Both the position numbers and the translations under genes were made by a program. 64,000 bases of DNA, taken from Nitrospira sp. (lineage in GTDB: Bacteria > Nitrospirota > Nitrospiria > Nitrospirales > Nitrospiraceae). The stretch lies in the NCBI GenBank assembly GCA_024331125.1, contig JANDJI010000001.1:528001-592000 (forward strand). The letters are read 5' to 3'. The first letter of the stretch is position 1; every line of letters begins with the position of its first letter. Shown piece after piece: positions 56,110-64,000 of this stretch. The notes under the pieces are model-generated. The model had not been told where the DNA came from. It ran no database searches and was given only the letters and a program-made list of their open reading frames with translations.

Positions 56110-57477
56110 TCAGAGGCGAACCGGGCCGTCGGAGCCCGCCGCATATTCGAGCAGCGGCATACCGCCCTCGTTCCAAACCCGCAGGATCGGTTCGACGATC
56201 CGCCAAGACTCCTCCGCTTCGTCGTCGCGAATGGACAGGGTCGGATCCCCCTCCAAGATATCGACGAGCAGGCGGGCATAGGCCGGCAATCCCACGGAAG
56301 GGAACGGTTTGTCCAATTCGATGCGATCAAGCTTGCAGAGGTCTCCCGGTTCATTCACGTTGACCGAGAGCGCGATGCGATCGGGGCTCAATTCGATCGA
56401 GAGCCTGTTGGGAACCGGCTGCGTTTCCTGTCCGAACGCCAAATGGGGGACGGACTTGAAATGAATCGTGATCTCGCGGCGGTCGCAGCCCAAGGCCTTT
56501 CCCGTGCGGAGCACAAAGGGAACGCCGGCCCACCGCCAGTTGTCGATCGCCAGCGTCACTTGGGCGAAGGTTTCCGTGTTGCGTTCCGCCCGCACACCAG
56601 ATTCCTCCACATACGAAGGGATCTCCTTTCCACCGATCACTCCCTTCGTGTACCGCCCCCGAACCGTCTGCCGTCCCACTTCGTCCGGATCAAGCCGGCG
56701 CACCGCCCGCAGCACCGCCACCTTGTGGTCGCGCAAGGTCCGCTCATCCAACGCGTGCAACGGCTCCATCGCGACCAACGCCAGCAACTGCAAGAGGTGA
56801 TTTTGGATCATGTCGCGGAGGGCGCCCGTGGCATCGTAGAACGAGGCTCGGCCGGCCGCCGTGATCGTCTCATCCCAGATGATGTCAACCCGCTCGATAT
56901 GGTGGGTGTTCCACACCGGCTCGAAGATGCGATTGGCGAACCGCAGCCCCAGGATGTTCTGCACCGTCTGTTTCCCCAGAAAATGATCGAGTCTGAAGAC
57001 GTCCCGCTCGGGGAACGACTCGTGCAGAAGGCGATTCAACGCCTGCGCCGATTCCAGACTTTCCCCGAACGGCTTTTCCAGCACCACCTTGCTCCCTTTG
57101 GGCAACTTCAGCGCGACCAACGATTCGATGGACGGAGCAAACAAGGCCGGAGGCAACGCGAGATAGGCCACCAACGGACCGGTCACGCGGCTCAAGGCTT
57201 GAGCAAGCTGATCACGGTTCGTCACATCGGCCCGATGATAGTCTGCTTTCTCAAGAATCGTTTCTCGCAGGCCCGAGACGCCGACGGTACCGGGCGCCGC
57301 CAGCTTCTCCTGGAGATGGCTCCTGAACTTCTCCGTGTTCCAGTCGTCCTGCGCAATCCCCAGCACCCGAAACCCCTCCGGCAATTTGCCCTCTTCATGA
57401 AGGCGGACGATGGCCGGCATCAAGAACCTCGACGTCAAGTCACCCGACGCCCCGAAAATCACGAGAGTCTGAATCAT
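56110..57477 (-). CDS. zwf: Glucose-6-phosphate 1-dehydrogenase
   Basis: 455 residues. NADP-binding IFGASGDLTSRFLMPAI (about 8), catalytic segment FRLDHFLGKQTVQNIL and EKPFGESLESA, plus RWAGVPFVLRTGKAL. First step of the oxidative pentose phosphate pathway. Somewhat shorter than E. coli Zwf (491). GGAGG seven bases before the ATG. Confidence 0.95.
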   Translation of the reverse strand: MIQTLVIFGASGDLTSRFLMPAIVRLHEEGKLPEGFRVLGIAQDDWNTEKFRSHLQEKLAAPGTVGVSGLRETILEKADYHRADVTNRDQLAQALSRVTGPLVAYLALPPALFAPSIESLVALKLPKGSKVVLEKPFGESLESAQALNRLLHESFPERDVFRLDHFLGKQTVQNILGLRFANRIFEPVWNTHHIERVDIIWDETITAAGRASFYDATGALRDMIQNHLLQLLALVAMEPLHALDERTLRDHKVAVLRAVRRLDPDEVGRQTVRGRYTKGVIGGKEIPSYVEESGVRAERNTETFAQVTLAIDNWRWAGVPFVLRTGKALGCDRREITIHFKSVPHLAFGQETQPVPNRLSIELSPDRIALSVNVNEPGDLCKLDRIELDKPFPSVGLPAYARLLVDILEGDPTLSIRDDEAEESWRIVEPILRVWNEGGMPLLEYAAGSDGPVRL

Positions 57478-57499
57478 CCCGGCACCTCCCTTCTGCCTC

Positions 57500-58237
57500 T
57501 CAGGTTTTCCGAGTCCCTCTTGATCCGATCAGTCCGACCGGTCCGACCGGCTTGCCGACCGATCCGACCGGCTTGAGCAACGCGCGCGCCGGCGCTCCAT
57601 CGCCGCCGGCGATTTTCAGGGGGAGGCAGAGCATGTCGTACACACCAGGCCGAACCCCCGATAAATTCAAGCCCTCGATGATCCACACGCCACCCTTGAG
57701 CAAGATCGTATGGATCGCCGCCGTATCCGACTTGTACCCCGCGACAGACAAATAATCGATGCCGACCGTGCGAACCCCTTGATCCACCAGCCAATGGGCT
57801 GCCTCTTCATCGAGCGACACGAAATCCTTTAGAAAGCGATTCGTCTTCCAACATCGCGATGAGTTGCGCGTCTTGAAAAGAAGGCGCTCGCCCCGCCGGA
57901 TTCGATGCCGGCGCAATTCCTCAATCGTCACATGGACCGGATGTTGAACGGGAATGACCCTCGCTCGACCGACCCCCGCGTCGATGGGCATCGCATCGAT
58001 CCCGAGGCCGGTCCGCAAAAAGTGCAGCGGTGCATCCATGTGCGTGCCGGAATGGACCCCCAGCGACAACGATGCCACGGTGCATTCGTCGCCTCTGTTC
58101 ATGTCCAGGACGCGCCGCACCCGCACCGGCGGATTGCCCGGCCACCGGACCATGCCGTTTCGGAGCGGCACCGTGACGTCGAACCACACCCCGACCGTCT
58201 CCCGGCGATATGAACGCCCTGTTTGCCGCTGCTTCAC
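57500..58237 (-). CDS. Cyclase-family metal-dependent hydrolase (kynurenine-formamidase-like)
   Basis: 245 residues. The family motif HSGTHMDAPLHF (about 67) supplies the metal ligands; GVRTVGIDYLSV and VWIIEGLNLSGVRPGVYDM are typical of arylformamidase/cyclase proteins. The last 20 residues are a low-complexity G-P-V-G stretch encoded by two direct copies of CCGACCGGCTTG (57543-57554, 57564-57575), a tail not seen in ordinary members. GTG 58237 has GGGAG eight bases upstream. No other tryptophan-catabolism gene is nearby, so the substrate is unknown. Confidence 0.8.
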   Translation of the reverse strand: MKQRQTGRSYRRETVGVWFDVTVPLRNGMVRWPGNPPVRVRRVLDMNRGDECTVASLSLGVHSGTHMDAPLHFLRTGLGIDAMPIDAGVGRARVIPVQHPVHVTIEELRRHRIRRGERLLFKTRNSSRCWKTNRFLKDFVSLDEEAAHWLVDQGVRTVGIDYLSVAGYKSDTAAIHTILLKGGVWIIEGLNLSGVRPGVYDMLCLPLKIAGGDGAPARALLKPVGSVGKPVGPVGLIGSRGTRKT

Positions 58238-58322
58238 GAACGCTCTCCCTCTCACTCCCTCACTGCCCGATGGAGAACGACCCGCGATCGTTTTTGGCTC
58301 CCGGCCGTTCCGCTCTCACAGC

Positions 58323-58610
58323 CTATTTGAATTTGGCCGCCGCTGCGTCGAGGGCCGACTTGAGGTCATTCCATGCATGCTCGGCGCCGGTTTTGAGAAT
58401 TTCCCACGCCTCCTCGCTCGCGGCCTTGATCTCGCCGAGTTTCGCCTGCGCCGCGTCCCGCTTGGCCTTGAGCGCATCGACCTGTTTGAGATACTCGATC
58501 TTGGCGCTCGCCTCCGCCTTATCGGCCTTGGCCTTGAGCTCGTCGATCTTCGCGCCCCATTCCCGCAATTGCGCTTCCATTTTTTCGAGATAGGCATCCT
58601 TGAGACTCAT
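58323..58610 (-). CDS. Small coiled-coil protein
   Basis: 95 residues, almost entirely heptad-like Lys/Glu/Ala helix (MSLKDAYLEKMEAQLREWG to LDAAAAKFK), no membrane segment. Resembles the sll1863-type stress-induced coiled-coil proteins. AAAGGAGGG upstream of the ATG. Confidence 0.75.
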   Translation of the reverse strand: MSLKDAYLEKMEAQLREWGAKIDELKAKADKAEASAKIEYLKQVDALKAKRDAAQAKLGEIKAASEEAWEILKTGAEHAWNDLKSALDAAAAKFK

Positions 58611-58772
58611 CGGGGCCCTCCTTTCTTGGTTTGAACTGAACTTACCCGGTCATCGCTTCCTTCACCTTCTCAACGGCTTCCTGGGCATTCTGATCGGCCT
58701 TCTGCGCTCTTTTTGTTCCCCACCAGTCCTTCCGTCGGCAATCGAGAGCGATGCCCTCCGAGCAAATCGGCG

Positions 58773-60893
58773 TCACTCCACCTCCTGAAATAGGATCATG
58801 GCACGCCCTTCCACCACAACTTCCCCACCGTCTTCGATGGTCTCAAGGCTTTCTTGGACCGTTGCCTGGGTTGTATCAAGCACTCTGATCCACTGTCGAC
58901 CGAAGTCCTGCACGGGAAATCGGTAGGTACGAGCCTCGTGGTCGGCGTTGAACAGCATGTAGAAACTGGCGTCGACGATCCGTTCGCCTCGCGGCCCGAG
59001 GCCGGGAATCTCTTTGCCGTTCAGATAGACACCCAGCGACTTGGCAAACCCTGATTGCCAGTCCTGATCGGACATGGGGTGGCCATCCGGCTTGTACCAC
59101 CCGATATCCGTCGTCTCTGCCCCATGAATTGCCCTTCCCTGAAACCAACGCCGCCGCCGGAACACCGGATGGTCGCGCCACAGACCGATGACTTTTGTAG
59201 TGAAGGCGAGCAACTCACGGTCTGCATGCTCCCAATCGAACCAGGATATTTCGTTGTCCTGACAGTACCCATTATTGTTGCCGCCCTGGCTGCGTCCGAT
59301 TTCATCGCCGCCGAGCAACATAGGCACCCCTTGGGACAGCAGGAGTGTCGCCAGGAAATTCCGCTGCTGGCGGGCTCGCAGCGCATTTACCGTTGGATCG
59401 TCGGTCGGGCCTTCCGCCCCGCAATTCCATGACCGATTATGGCTCTCTCCGTCGCGGTTGTCTTCGCCGTTCGCTTCATTGTGCTTCTCGTTGTACGAGA
59501 CCAGATCGCGCAGGGTGAATCCGTCGTGAGCCGTCACGAAGTTGATGCTCGCCGTGGGCCGACGACCACTCGCCTCATAGAGATCGGAGCTGCCGGTGAA
59601 TCGTGAGGCGAACTCGGCTAAAGTACTGTCCGCCCCACGCCAGTAATCGCGAACGGTGTCGCGATACTTGCCGTTCCACTCGGCCCAGCCCGGAGGAAAG
59701 TTTCCGACTTGGTATCCTCCTTCACCGATATCCCAGGGTTCGGCGATCAACTTGACTTGCGAGATGACCGGGTCCTGGTGGATGACGTCGAAGAACGCCC
59801 CGAGGCGGTCCACCTCATGCATCTCACGGGCTAGGGCAGACGCCAGATCAAACCGGAATCCATCCACGTGCATTTCACACACCCAGTACCGCAAACTGTC
59901 CATGATGAGTTGGATCGACCGTGGATGCCGCATGTTCAGCGTGTTGCCGCAACCGGTGTAGTCCATGTAGTAGCGGCGATTATCGGCGACCAGCCGGTAA
60001 TAGGAGGCGTTGTCGACGCCCCGAAAACAAAGGGTCGGACCGAGTTGATTGCCCTCGGCGGTATGGTTGTACACCACATCGAGAATGACCTCGAGGCCGG
60101 CTTGGTGCAGCGCCTTGACCATGGCCTTGAACTCTATGACCTGTTGGCCCAGGGTTCCGCTACCCGCATAACGCGCGTCCGGCGCGAAATAGCCGATCGA
60201 GTTATACCCCCAGTAGTTGGTCAGTCCACGATCCACGAGGTGACGATCGGCGACGAAGTGATGGATCGGCAGCAATTCCACCGCCGTCACCCCCAGCGAC
60301 TTCAAATAATCCAGCATCACCGGACAGACTAACCCCGCATAGGTCCCCCGCAGCTCCTTAGGCACGTCGGGATGCATAGCTGTAAAGCCCTTCACATGCA
60401 CTTCATAGACGATCGTCTCGTGCCATGGGATGCGAAGCAGACGGTCTCCCTCCCAGTCGAAATTCTGATCCACCACCACGCTTTTAGGCATGGCAGCGGC
60501 GCTGTCGCGTTCGTCCTTACTGAGATCTGAGTTCTGGTGGCCGACCTGATAGGCGAAGAGGGTGTCATTCCAGCGAATCGTGCCGTCGATGGCCTTGGCG
60601 TAGGGGTCGAGCAACAGCTTGGCCGGATTGAATCGATGGCCGACGGCGGGGTCATAGGGTCCATGAACCCGAAATCCGTACCGTTGCCCCGGACGAATGT
60701 CCGGCACATACCCGTGCCAGACCAGATCGGTCTGCTCCATCATCGGGATACAGGCGATCTGGTTGTTTCCGTCAGGCCCGTCGAAGAGACACAACTCGAC
60801 GCCGGTGGCATGTTCAGAGAACAGCGCGAAGTTGACGCCCGACCCATCCCAGGTAGCTCCCAGCGGATAGGGTGACCCCGGCCAGAGTGTCAT
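58773..60893 (-). CDS. glgX: Glycogen debranching enzyme GlgX (isoamylase type, GH13)
   Basis: 706 residues. N-terminal CBM48 (SPYPLGATWDGSGVNFALFS), then the GH13 catalytic regions: DVVYNHTAEG, GFRFDLAS (nucleophile Asp), IAEPWD (acid Glu) and NFVTAHDGFTL. Hydrolyses alpha-1,6 branches of limit dextrins in glycogen breakdown. ATG 60893 has GGAGGGAG seven bases upstream; the longer read is not needed. Confidence 0.94.
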   Translation of the reverse strand: MTLWPGSPYPLGATWDGSGVNFALFSEHATGVELCLFDGPDGNNQIACIPMMEQTDLVWHGYVPDIRPGQRYGFRVHGPYDPAVGHRFNPAKLLLDPYAKAIDGTIRWNDTLFAYQVGHQNSDLSKDERDSAAAMPKSVVVDQNFDWEGDRLLRIPWHETIVYEVHVKGFTAMHPDVPKELRGTYAGLVCPVMLDYLKSLGVTAVELLPIHHFVADRHLVDRGLTNYWGYNSIGYFAPDARYAGSGTLGQQVIEFKAMVKALHQAGLEVILDVVYNHTAEGNQLGPTLCFRGVDNASYYRLVADNRRYYMDYTGCGNTLNMRHPRSIQLIMDSLRYWVCEMHVDGFRFDLASALAREMHEVDRLGAFFDVIHQDPVISQVKLIAEPWDIGEGGYQVGNFPPGWAEWNGKYRDTVRDYWRGADSTLAEFASRFTGSSDLYEASGRRPTASINFVTAHDGFTLRDLVSYNEKHNEANGEDNRDGESHNRSWNCGAEGPTDDPTVNALRARQQRNFLATLLLSQGVPMLLGGDEIGRSQGGNNNGYCQDNEISWFDWEHADRELLAFTTKVIGLWRDHPVFRRRRWFQGRAIHGAETTDIGWYKPDGHPMSDQDWQSGFAKSLGVYLNGKEIPGLGPRGERIVDASFYMLFNADHEARTYRFPVQDFGRQWIRVLDTTQATVQESLETIEDGGEVVVEGRAMILFQEVE

Positions 60894-60989
60894 CTGTCTC
60901 CCTCCATCTTTCTTTTTTACGAACAAACTTTCCGCCTTTTTGTTTCAGCGACTGTGGCAAAAGGGCCTCTAAAAGCCGGCCGTTCCTGT

Positions 60990-61163
60990 TCACTTGGTCG
61001 CATCCTTAGCCTTCTCGATCGCGTCCTTTGTTGTCTCCTTCACGGCTTTGCCGACTTCTTGCGCCGTATCCTTCGCCTTTTCGACGCCATCCTTAACCTT
61101 GTCGGTCACCTGCTCCTTGAGCTGCTCCCCTTTCTCCTTCGCCTTGTCGATAAAATTACCCAT
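60990..61163 (-). CDS. 57-residue amphipathic Lys/Glu-rich stress-type protein
   Basis: Begins MGNFIDKAKEKGEQLKEQVT and continues as an 11-residue-type amphipathic helix (KDGVEKAKDTAQEVGKAVKE) to KDATK. AAAGGAG seven bases before the ATG at 61163. The composition and K-x-K-E/D-T repeats resemble LEA-like or CsbD/YtxH-type desiccation/stress proteins. No enzyme function. Confidence 0.7.
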   Translation of the reverse strand: MGNFIDKAKEKGEQLKEQVTDKVKDGVEKAKDTAQEVGKAVKETTKDAIEKAKDATK

Positions 61164-61206
61164 TGCAATGCTCCTTTCCTGTCAATCACCAAATCACAAC
61201 GATTGG

Positions 61207-61440
61207 CTACTTGGTCGCTTCCTCGGCTTTTTCAACCGCCTCTTCCACCTTCTCCTTGACCGCCTCTGCCGCATCCTCGACCTTCTCTTTGGCCTCCTCG
61301 ATCGCTTGACCGGCTTTTTCTACGGCTTGATCGACCTTCTTTCCGGCTTGCTCGGCCGGCCCTTCCTGTTTGCAGCCGATTCCCACGCTCAACATTGCGA
61401 CTGCGATCACCATCGAGAAACTCCAACTCAAGCGTGACAT
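61207..61440 (-). CDS. Small lipoprotein with LEA-like helix
   Basis: 77 residues. Lipoprotein signal MSRLSWSFSMVIAVAMLSVG ending in the lipobox IGC (Cys23), then a repeated Glu/Lys/Ala helix (AVEKAGQAIEEAKEKVED). GGAGG five bases before ATG 61440. It lies 43 bases from the related soluble 57-residue protein, so the pair likely forms one envelope/cytoplasm stress unit. Confidence 0.8.
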   Translation of the reverse strand: MSRLSWSFSMVIAVAMLSVGIGCKQEGPAEQAGKKVDQAVEKAGQAIEEAKEKVEDAAEAVKEKVEEAVEKAEEATK

Positions 61441-61572
61441 CACGTCCTCCTTTCGTTTAGTTCATCGGTTCACAAGACTGTGCACGCTCCCCCCTCTTCC
61501 TCGTCCTGGAAAACCTTCAAATCTTTCCGGTACCCCATCACAGGCACCTTCTCCAACCGCACAAGACCGGCG

Positions 61573-63402
61573 CTAGTCCGTCCGTCCTTTCTTTCGGAGC
61601 GACCGCGCCAAATTGACCCCGCTTGAGATCACGCCGATATGGCTGAACGCTTGGGGATAGTTGCCCAAAAACGCGCCGGTCGCAGGATCGATTTCTTCGG
61701 GCAGAAGCCCGAGCGCGCCGGCCCTCGCGCAGAGCGAGTCGTACAGTTCCAACGCCTCATCGAGTCGCCCCTGTTTGGCCCAATTGTCCACCAGCCAGAA
61801 ACTGCACAGAAGAAAGGCGCCTTCGTGGCCGGCAATCCCGTCGGGCGATTCATCCGGCAGGTATCGATAGAGCAGCCCCTTCCCCACCCCCAATCGCTCC
61901 ACGATCGCCTTGGTCGTCGCCACCATTTGAGGATGGTCCGCCGCAACCACCCGCCGGAGCGGCAACGTCAAGAGACTGGCATCCAATCCGCCTCCGCCCA
62001 GATGTTCCGTGAACGATCGTCTGCGTTCATCCCACGCTTCCTTCAGAATCGCCTGTCTGATCTCCTCCGCCGTGGCTCGCCATCCGTCGACAGGACCGGG
62101 CAGTCCAAACCGCTCCGCCATTCGCACGGCGCGATCCACCGCCACCTGACACAGGGCCGCCGAGTAGGTGAAGGGACGCCCACTCGTGCGTACTTCCCAA
62201 ATCCCGTGGTCCGGTGTTCGCCATTCCTTCCCAGCGGCATCCGCCAATTTTCGGAGCCGATCCCAGAGCGGGGCGGGAATGGTGCCATGATGAGCGGCCC
62301 ATTGATAGGCGCAGTCCAGGATTTCGCCATAGACGTCGTGTTGATGTTGCGCGGCCGCCGCGTTGCCCCACCGCACCGGCGCGGAACGTCGATAGCCTTC
62401 CAACTCGTCGTCCTCCCGTTCCTCCGGCGGCTTCCGCCCATCGAGGTCATACATCACGCTGGGCCTTCCGTCTCGATCCACCGCGTCCAGCACCCACCCG
62501 AGAAATCCGGCCGCTTCATGCGACAGGCCGATGCGATGAAGCGCATAGACGGAGAAGGCCGCGTCTCGCACCCAGGCGTAACGATAATCCCAGTTACGGG
62601 TTCCGCCGATCAGTTCCGGCAGCGAAGACGTCGGAGCCGCCACGATGGCGCCGTTCTCGAAATGGTCCAGCAACTTGATCGTGATGGCCGAGCGGCGGAC
62701 CAATGGTTCCTGAGGCCCGTCATAGTTCAAATGGGCGAGCCATCGCCGCCAGACCGATTTGGTATCTTCGCGCAAGCGTTCCGGGTCGAACGTTGAGGCC
62801 GATGAGCAGGACTGTCTCCAATTGAGCAACAGGTGCGCCGACTGGCCGGCCTTGAGCGTGATCACGGTGCGGAGCCCGGCGAGGGAAACGGTGGACGAGA
62901 GGTGCAGACAGAGATCGGGCCTGCCATGGCATCGAATCCGCAGCCCCCCGACCCTGGGCTCCGCCTCCGCTCCGCCACGGGGCGCAATCTCAACGGTCAC
63001 CCGAACCGTACCTTCCGTCACCGTCACACTGCGCAACAGTTCGCGGCGGGTGACCGAAATATCCTCCGTGAGGTCGGCGCCGGCGATCAACGGACAACAA
63101 TCCGTCACCCGCAACGTCCCTCCCGTGCAGCGCATCTCCGTCACCAGGATGGGACTGTCCGGCTCGTACCACTGGCCTGCTTCGCGCAGCCCGGCCGGCA
63201 CGATTCGAAACGCTCCTCCGTGCGCGCGATCGAGCAGACCGCAAAAGATCGGCGGTGAATCAAACCGAGGCGCACACAGCCACGCCACCGTCCCGTCGCG
63301 GCCGACGAGCGCGGCGGTCGCGCCGTCTCCAATCAATCCATGGTCTTCGATGGGCAAATAGCCGTCGGTTCGATGGAGTGGTTTGAACAGCGGTTTAACC
63401 AT
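61573..63402 (-). CDS. GH15-family glucoamylase/trehalase-like hydrolase
   Basis: 609 residues. YLPIEDHGLIGDGATAALVG is the typical N-terminal beta domain of bacterial GH15 proteins. The (alpha/alpha)6 catalytic half has GGTRNWDYRYAWVRDAAFSV and, near the end, LPEEIDPATGAFLGNYPQAFSHIG, which carries the catalytic base Glu. Related enzymes cleave trehalose or alpha-glucans. ATG 63402 has AGGAGG upstream and overlaps the transporter gene by 8 bases. Confidence 0.92.
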   Translation of the reverse strand: MVKPLFKPLHRTDGYLPIEDHGLIGDGATAALVGRDGTVAWLCAPRFDSPPIFCGLLDRAHGGAFRIVPAGLREAGQWYEPDSPILVTEMRCTGGTLRVTDCCPLIAGADLTEDISVTRRELLRSVTVTEGTVRVTVEIAPRGGAEAEPRVGGLRIRCHGRPDLCLHLSSTVSLAGLRTVITLKAGQSAHLLLNWRQSCSSASTFDPERLREDTKSVWRRWLAHLNYDGPQEPLVRRSAITIKLLDHFENGAIVAAPTSSLPELIGGTRNWDYRYAWVRDAAFSVYALHRIGLSHEAAGFLGWVLDAVDRDGRPSVMYDLDGRKPPEEREDDELEGYRRSAPVRWGNAAAAQHQHDVYGEILDCAYQWAAHHGTIPAPLWDRLRKLADAAGKEWRTPDHGIWEVRTSGRPFTYSAALCQVAVDRAVRMAERFGLPGPVDGWRATAEEIRQAILKEAWDERRRSFTEHLGGGGLDASLLTLPLRRVVAADHPQMVATTKAIVERLGVGKGLLYRYLPDESPDGIAGHEGAFLLCSFWLVDNWAKQGRLDEALELYDSLCARAGALGLLPEEIDPATGAFLGNYPQAFSHIGVISSGVNLARSLRKKGRTD

Positions 63403-64000
63403 CGCCGGCCTCCTGTGGTTTTCCACGTTCCAGCTCCATTTTCCACATCTCAACGACCGTGATCCCCACTGCAACCACCATGGGCCCGACCACGATGCCG
63501 ATCAATCCAAACAGTTGCAACCCCCCCAACACGGAAAAGAACACCAGCAACGTGTGGAGGTGCGAACGGCCGCCGACCACGATCGTGCGAATGAGATAAT
63601 CCATGACCGCGATCACCATCCCGAATCCAATGAGGACGAGGGCTTTGCCGTATGTTCCCTGCCATACTAAATACGCCGCGGCCGGCATCCAGACCAGTCC
63701 GGCGCCCACCAGCGGCAGATAGGCCAGAACGGCCATGATCGTGCCCCAGAGGACGGCCGACGGCAGACCGACCGACCAAAAGGCGATCCCGCCCACCAGC
63801 CCTTCCAAGAGCGCAATGACGGTGTTGCCGTAGACGGTCCCCTTGACCACATCGTCGAATCGTTTGGCCAACACCTGTTGGCGCTCCGACTCGATGAGGT
63901 TGGTCGATCGCAACCATTCCATCAGCTTGTCTCCGTCGCGGAAGAAATAAAAGGCGCACAGCAAAACGACGGCCAGTTGCACCAGCGCATGGAGCGCATG
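63395..64000 (-). CDS. AI-2E family transporter (PerM-like), 5' end outside the window
   Basis: C-terminal 200 residues of a polytopic membrane protein. DDVVKGTVYGNTVIALLEGLVGG, LAYLPLVGAGLVWMPAAAYL and LFGLIGIVVGPMVVAVGITV are the conserved end of the AI-2E/PerM family (export of signalling molecules or Na+/H+ exchange in characterised members). The reading frame continues past 64000. Confidence 0.9.
   Translation of the reverse strand, partial: HALHALVQLAVVLLCAFYFFRDGDKLMEWLRSTNLIESERQQVLAKRFDDVVKGTVYGNTVIALLEGLVGGIAFWSVGLPSAVLWGTIMAVLAYLPLVGAGLVWMPAAAYLVWQGTYGKALVLIGFGMVIAVMDYLIRTIVVGGRSHLHTLLVFFSVLGGLQLFGLIGIVVGPMVVAVGITVVEMWKMELERGKPQEAGDG

Noticed and set aside
55918..57576. 552-codon open frame on the plus strand
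   Set aside because: Antisense to zwf, which is unambiguous.

Overview
The window is GC-rich bacterial chromosome from a Gram-negative with an outer membrane (Mla lipid-transport operon, outer-membrane-type beta proteins, lipoproteins). The many single-haem c-type cytochromes of the R-P-R-V-P-x-D-Q type, a hydrogenase-4-like proton-pumping complex without nickel ligands, DUF1264, DUF2892 and cupredoxin-like periplasmic proteins, and the glycogen/GH63/GH15 carbohydrate set all suggest a Nitrospira-like (phylum Nitrospirota) organism. This is inference from gene content; no rRNA or other taxonomic marker is present. Nearly every gene lies on the minus strand. The exception is a plus-strand block at 32.0-38.8 kb that looks like an inserted defence island.

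Layout. 0.2-6.6 kb: a stress/redox operon (cbpA-cbpM-trxC-arsC), a CoA-disulfide-reductase-type flavoprotein with a rhodanese tail, a YtxH protein, two periplasmic haem proteins and a Spy/CpxP-like protein with a Gly/Met/His-rich tail. 6.9-14.3 kb: a six-gene operon for a group-4-hydrogenase-like, complex-I-like membrane complex (HyfB, C, E, F, G and I equivalents). All four Ni-ligand cysteines of its large subunit are replaced, so it belongs with the Ehr (energy-converting hydrogenase related) type. 14.3-22.1 kb: a region of small, mostly unrecognised proteins around a sensor kinase/NtrC-type regulator pair. It has sigma-54-like promoters, twin operator-like palindromes, and two paralogous small membrane proteins that may share a -1 frameshift. 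22.4-29.7 kb: a periplasmic electron-transfer cluster (five c-type cytochromes, a cupredoxin-like protein, DUF1264, DsrE, PPK2, DUF2892).

29.9-38.8 kb is the accessory island: a translationally coupled HipA-like kinase/HIRAN pair (minus strand), then a plus-strand restriction-modification-like operon. The operon encodes two methyltransferase-like proteins and a GIY-YIG(T5orf172)-like/SF2-helicase fusion. Two cassettes have entered it. One is a DUF559 endonuclease gene bracketed by GC-rich palindromes. The other is a FitAB/VapBC-type toxin-antitoxin pair with its own near-consensus sigma-70 promoter, sitting behind a second, truncated copy of the helicase N-terminus. The large methyltransferase and the helicase each carry a single-base frameshift, so the system is either decaying or affected by sequence errors.

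38.9-64 kb returns to minus-strand housekeeping genes: OsmC, a VIT-like membrane protein, an Mla-type ABC operon with its lipoprotein, FtsH, two outer-membrane-type proteins, a P-type cation ATPase with a 32-residue membrane microprotein upstream, LapA-like, NhaA, and a carbohydrate block (gluconokinase, GH63, Zwf, cyclase, GlgX, GH15) interleaved with small coiled-coil or amphipathic stress-type proteins. The window ends inside an AI-2E-family transporter.

No tRNA, rRNA, CRISPR array or insertion-sequence transposase was recognised.
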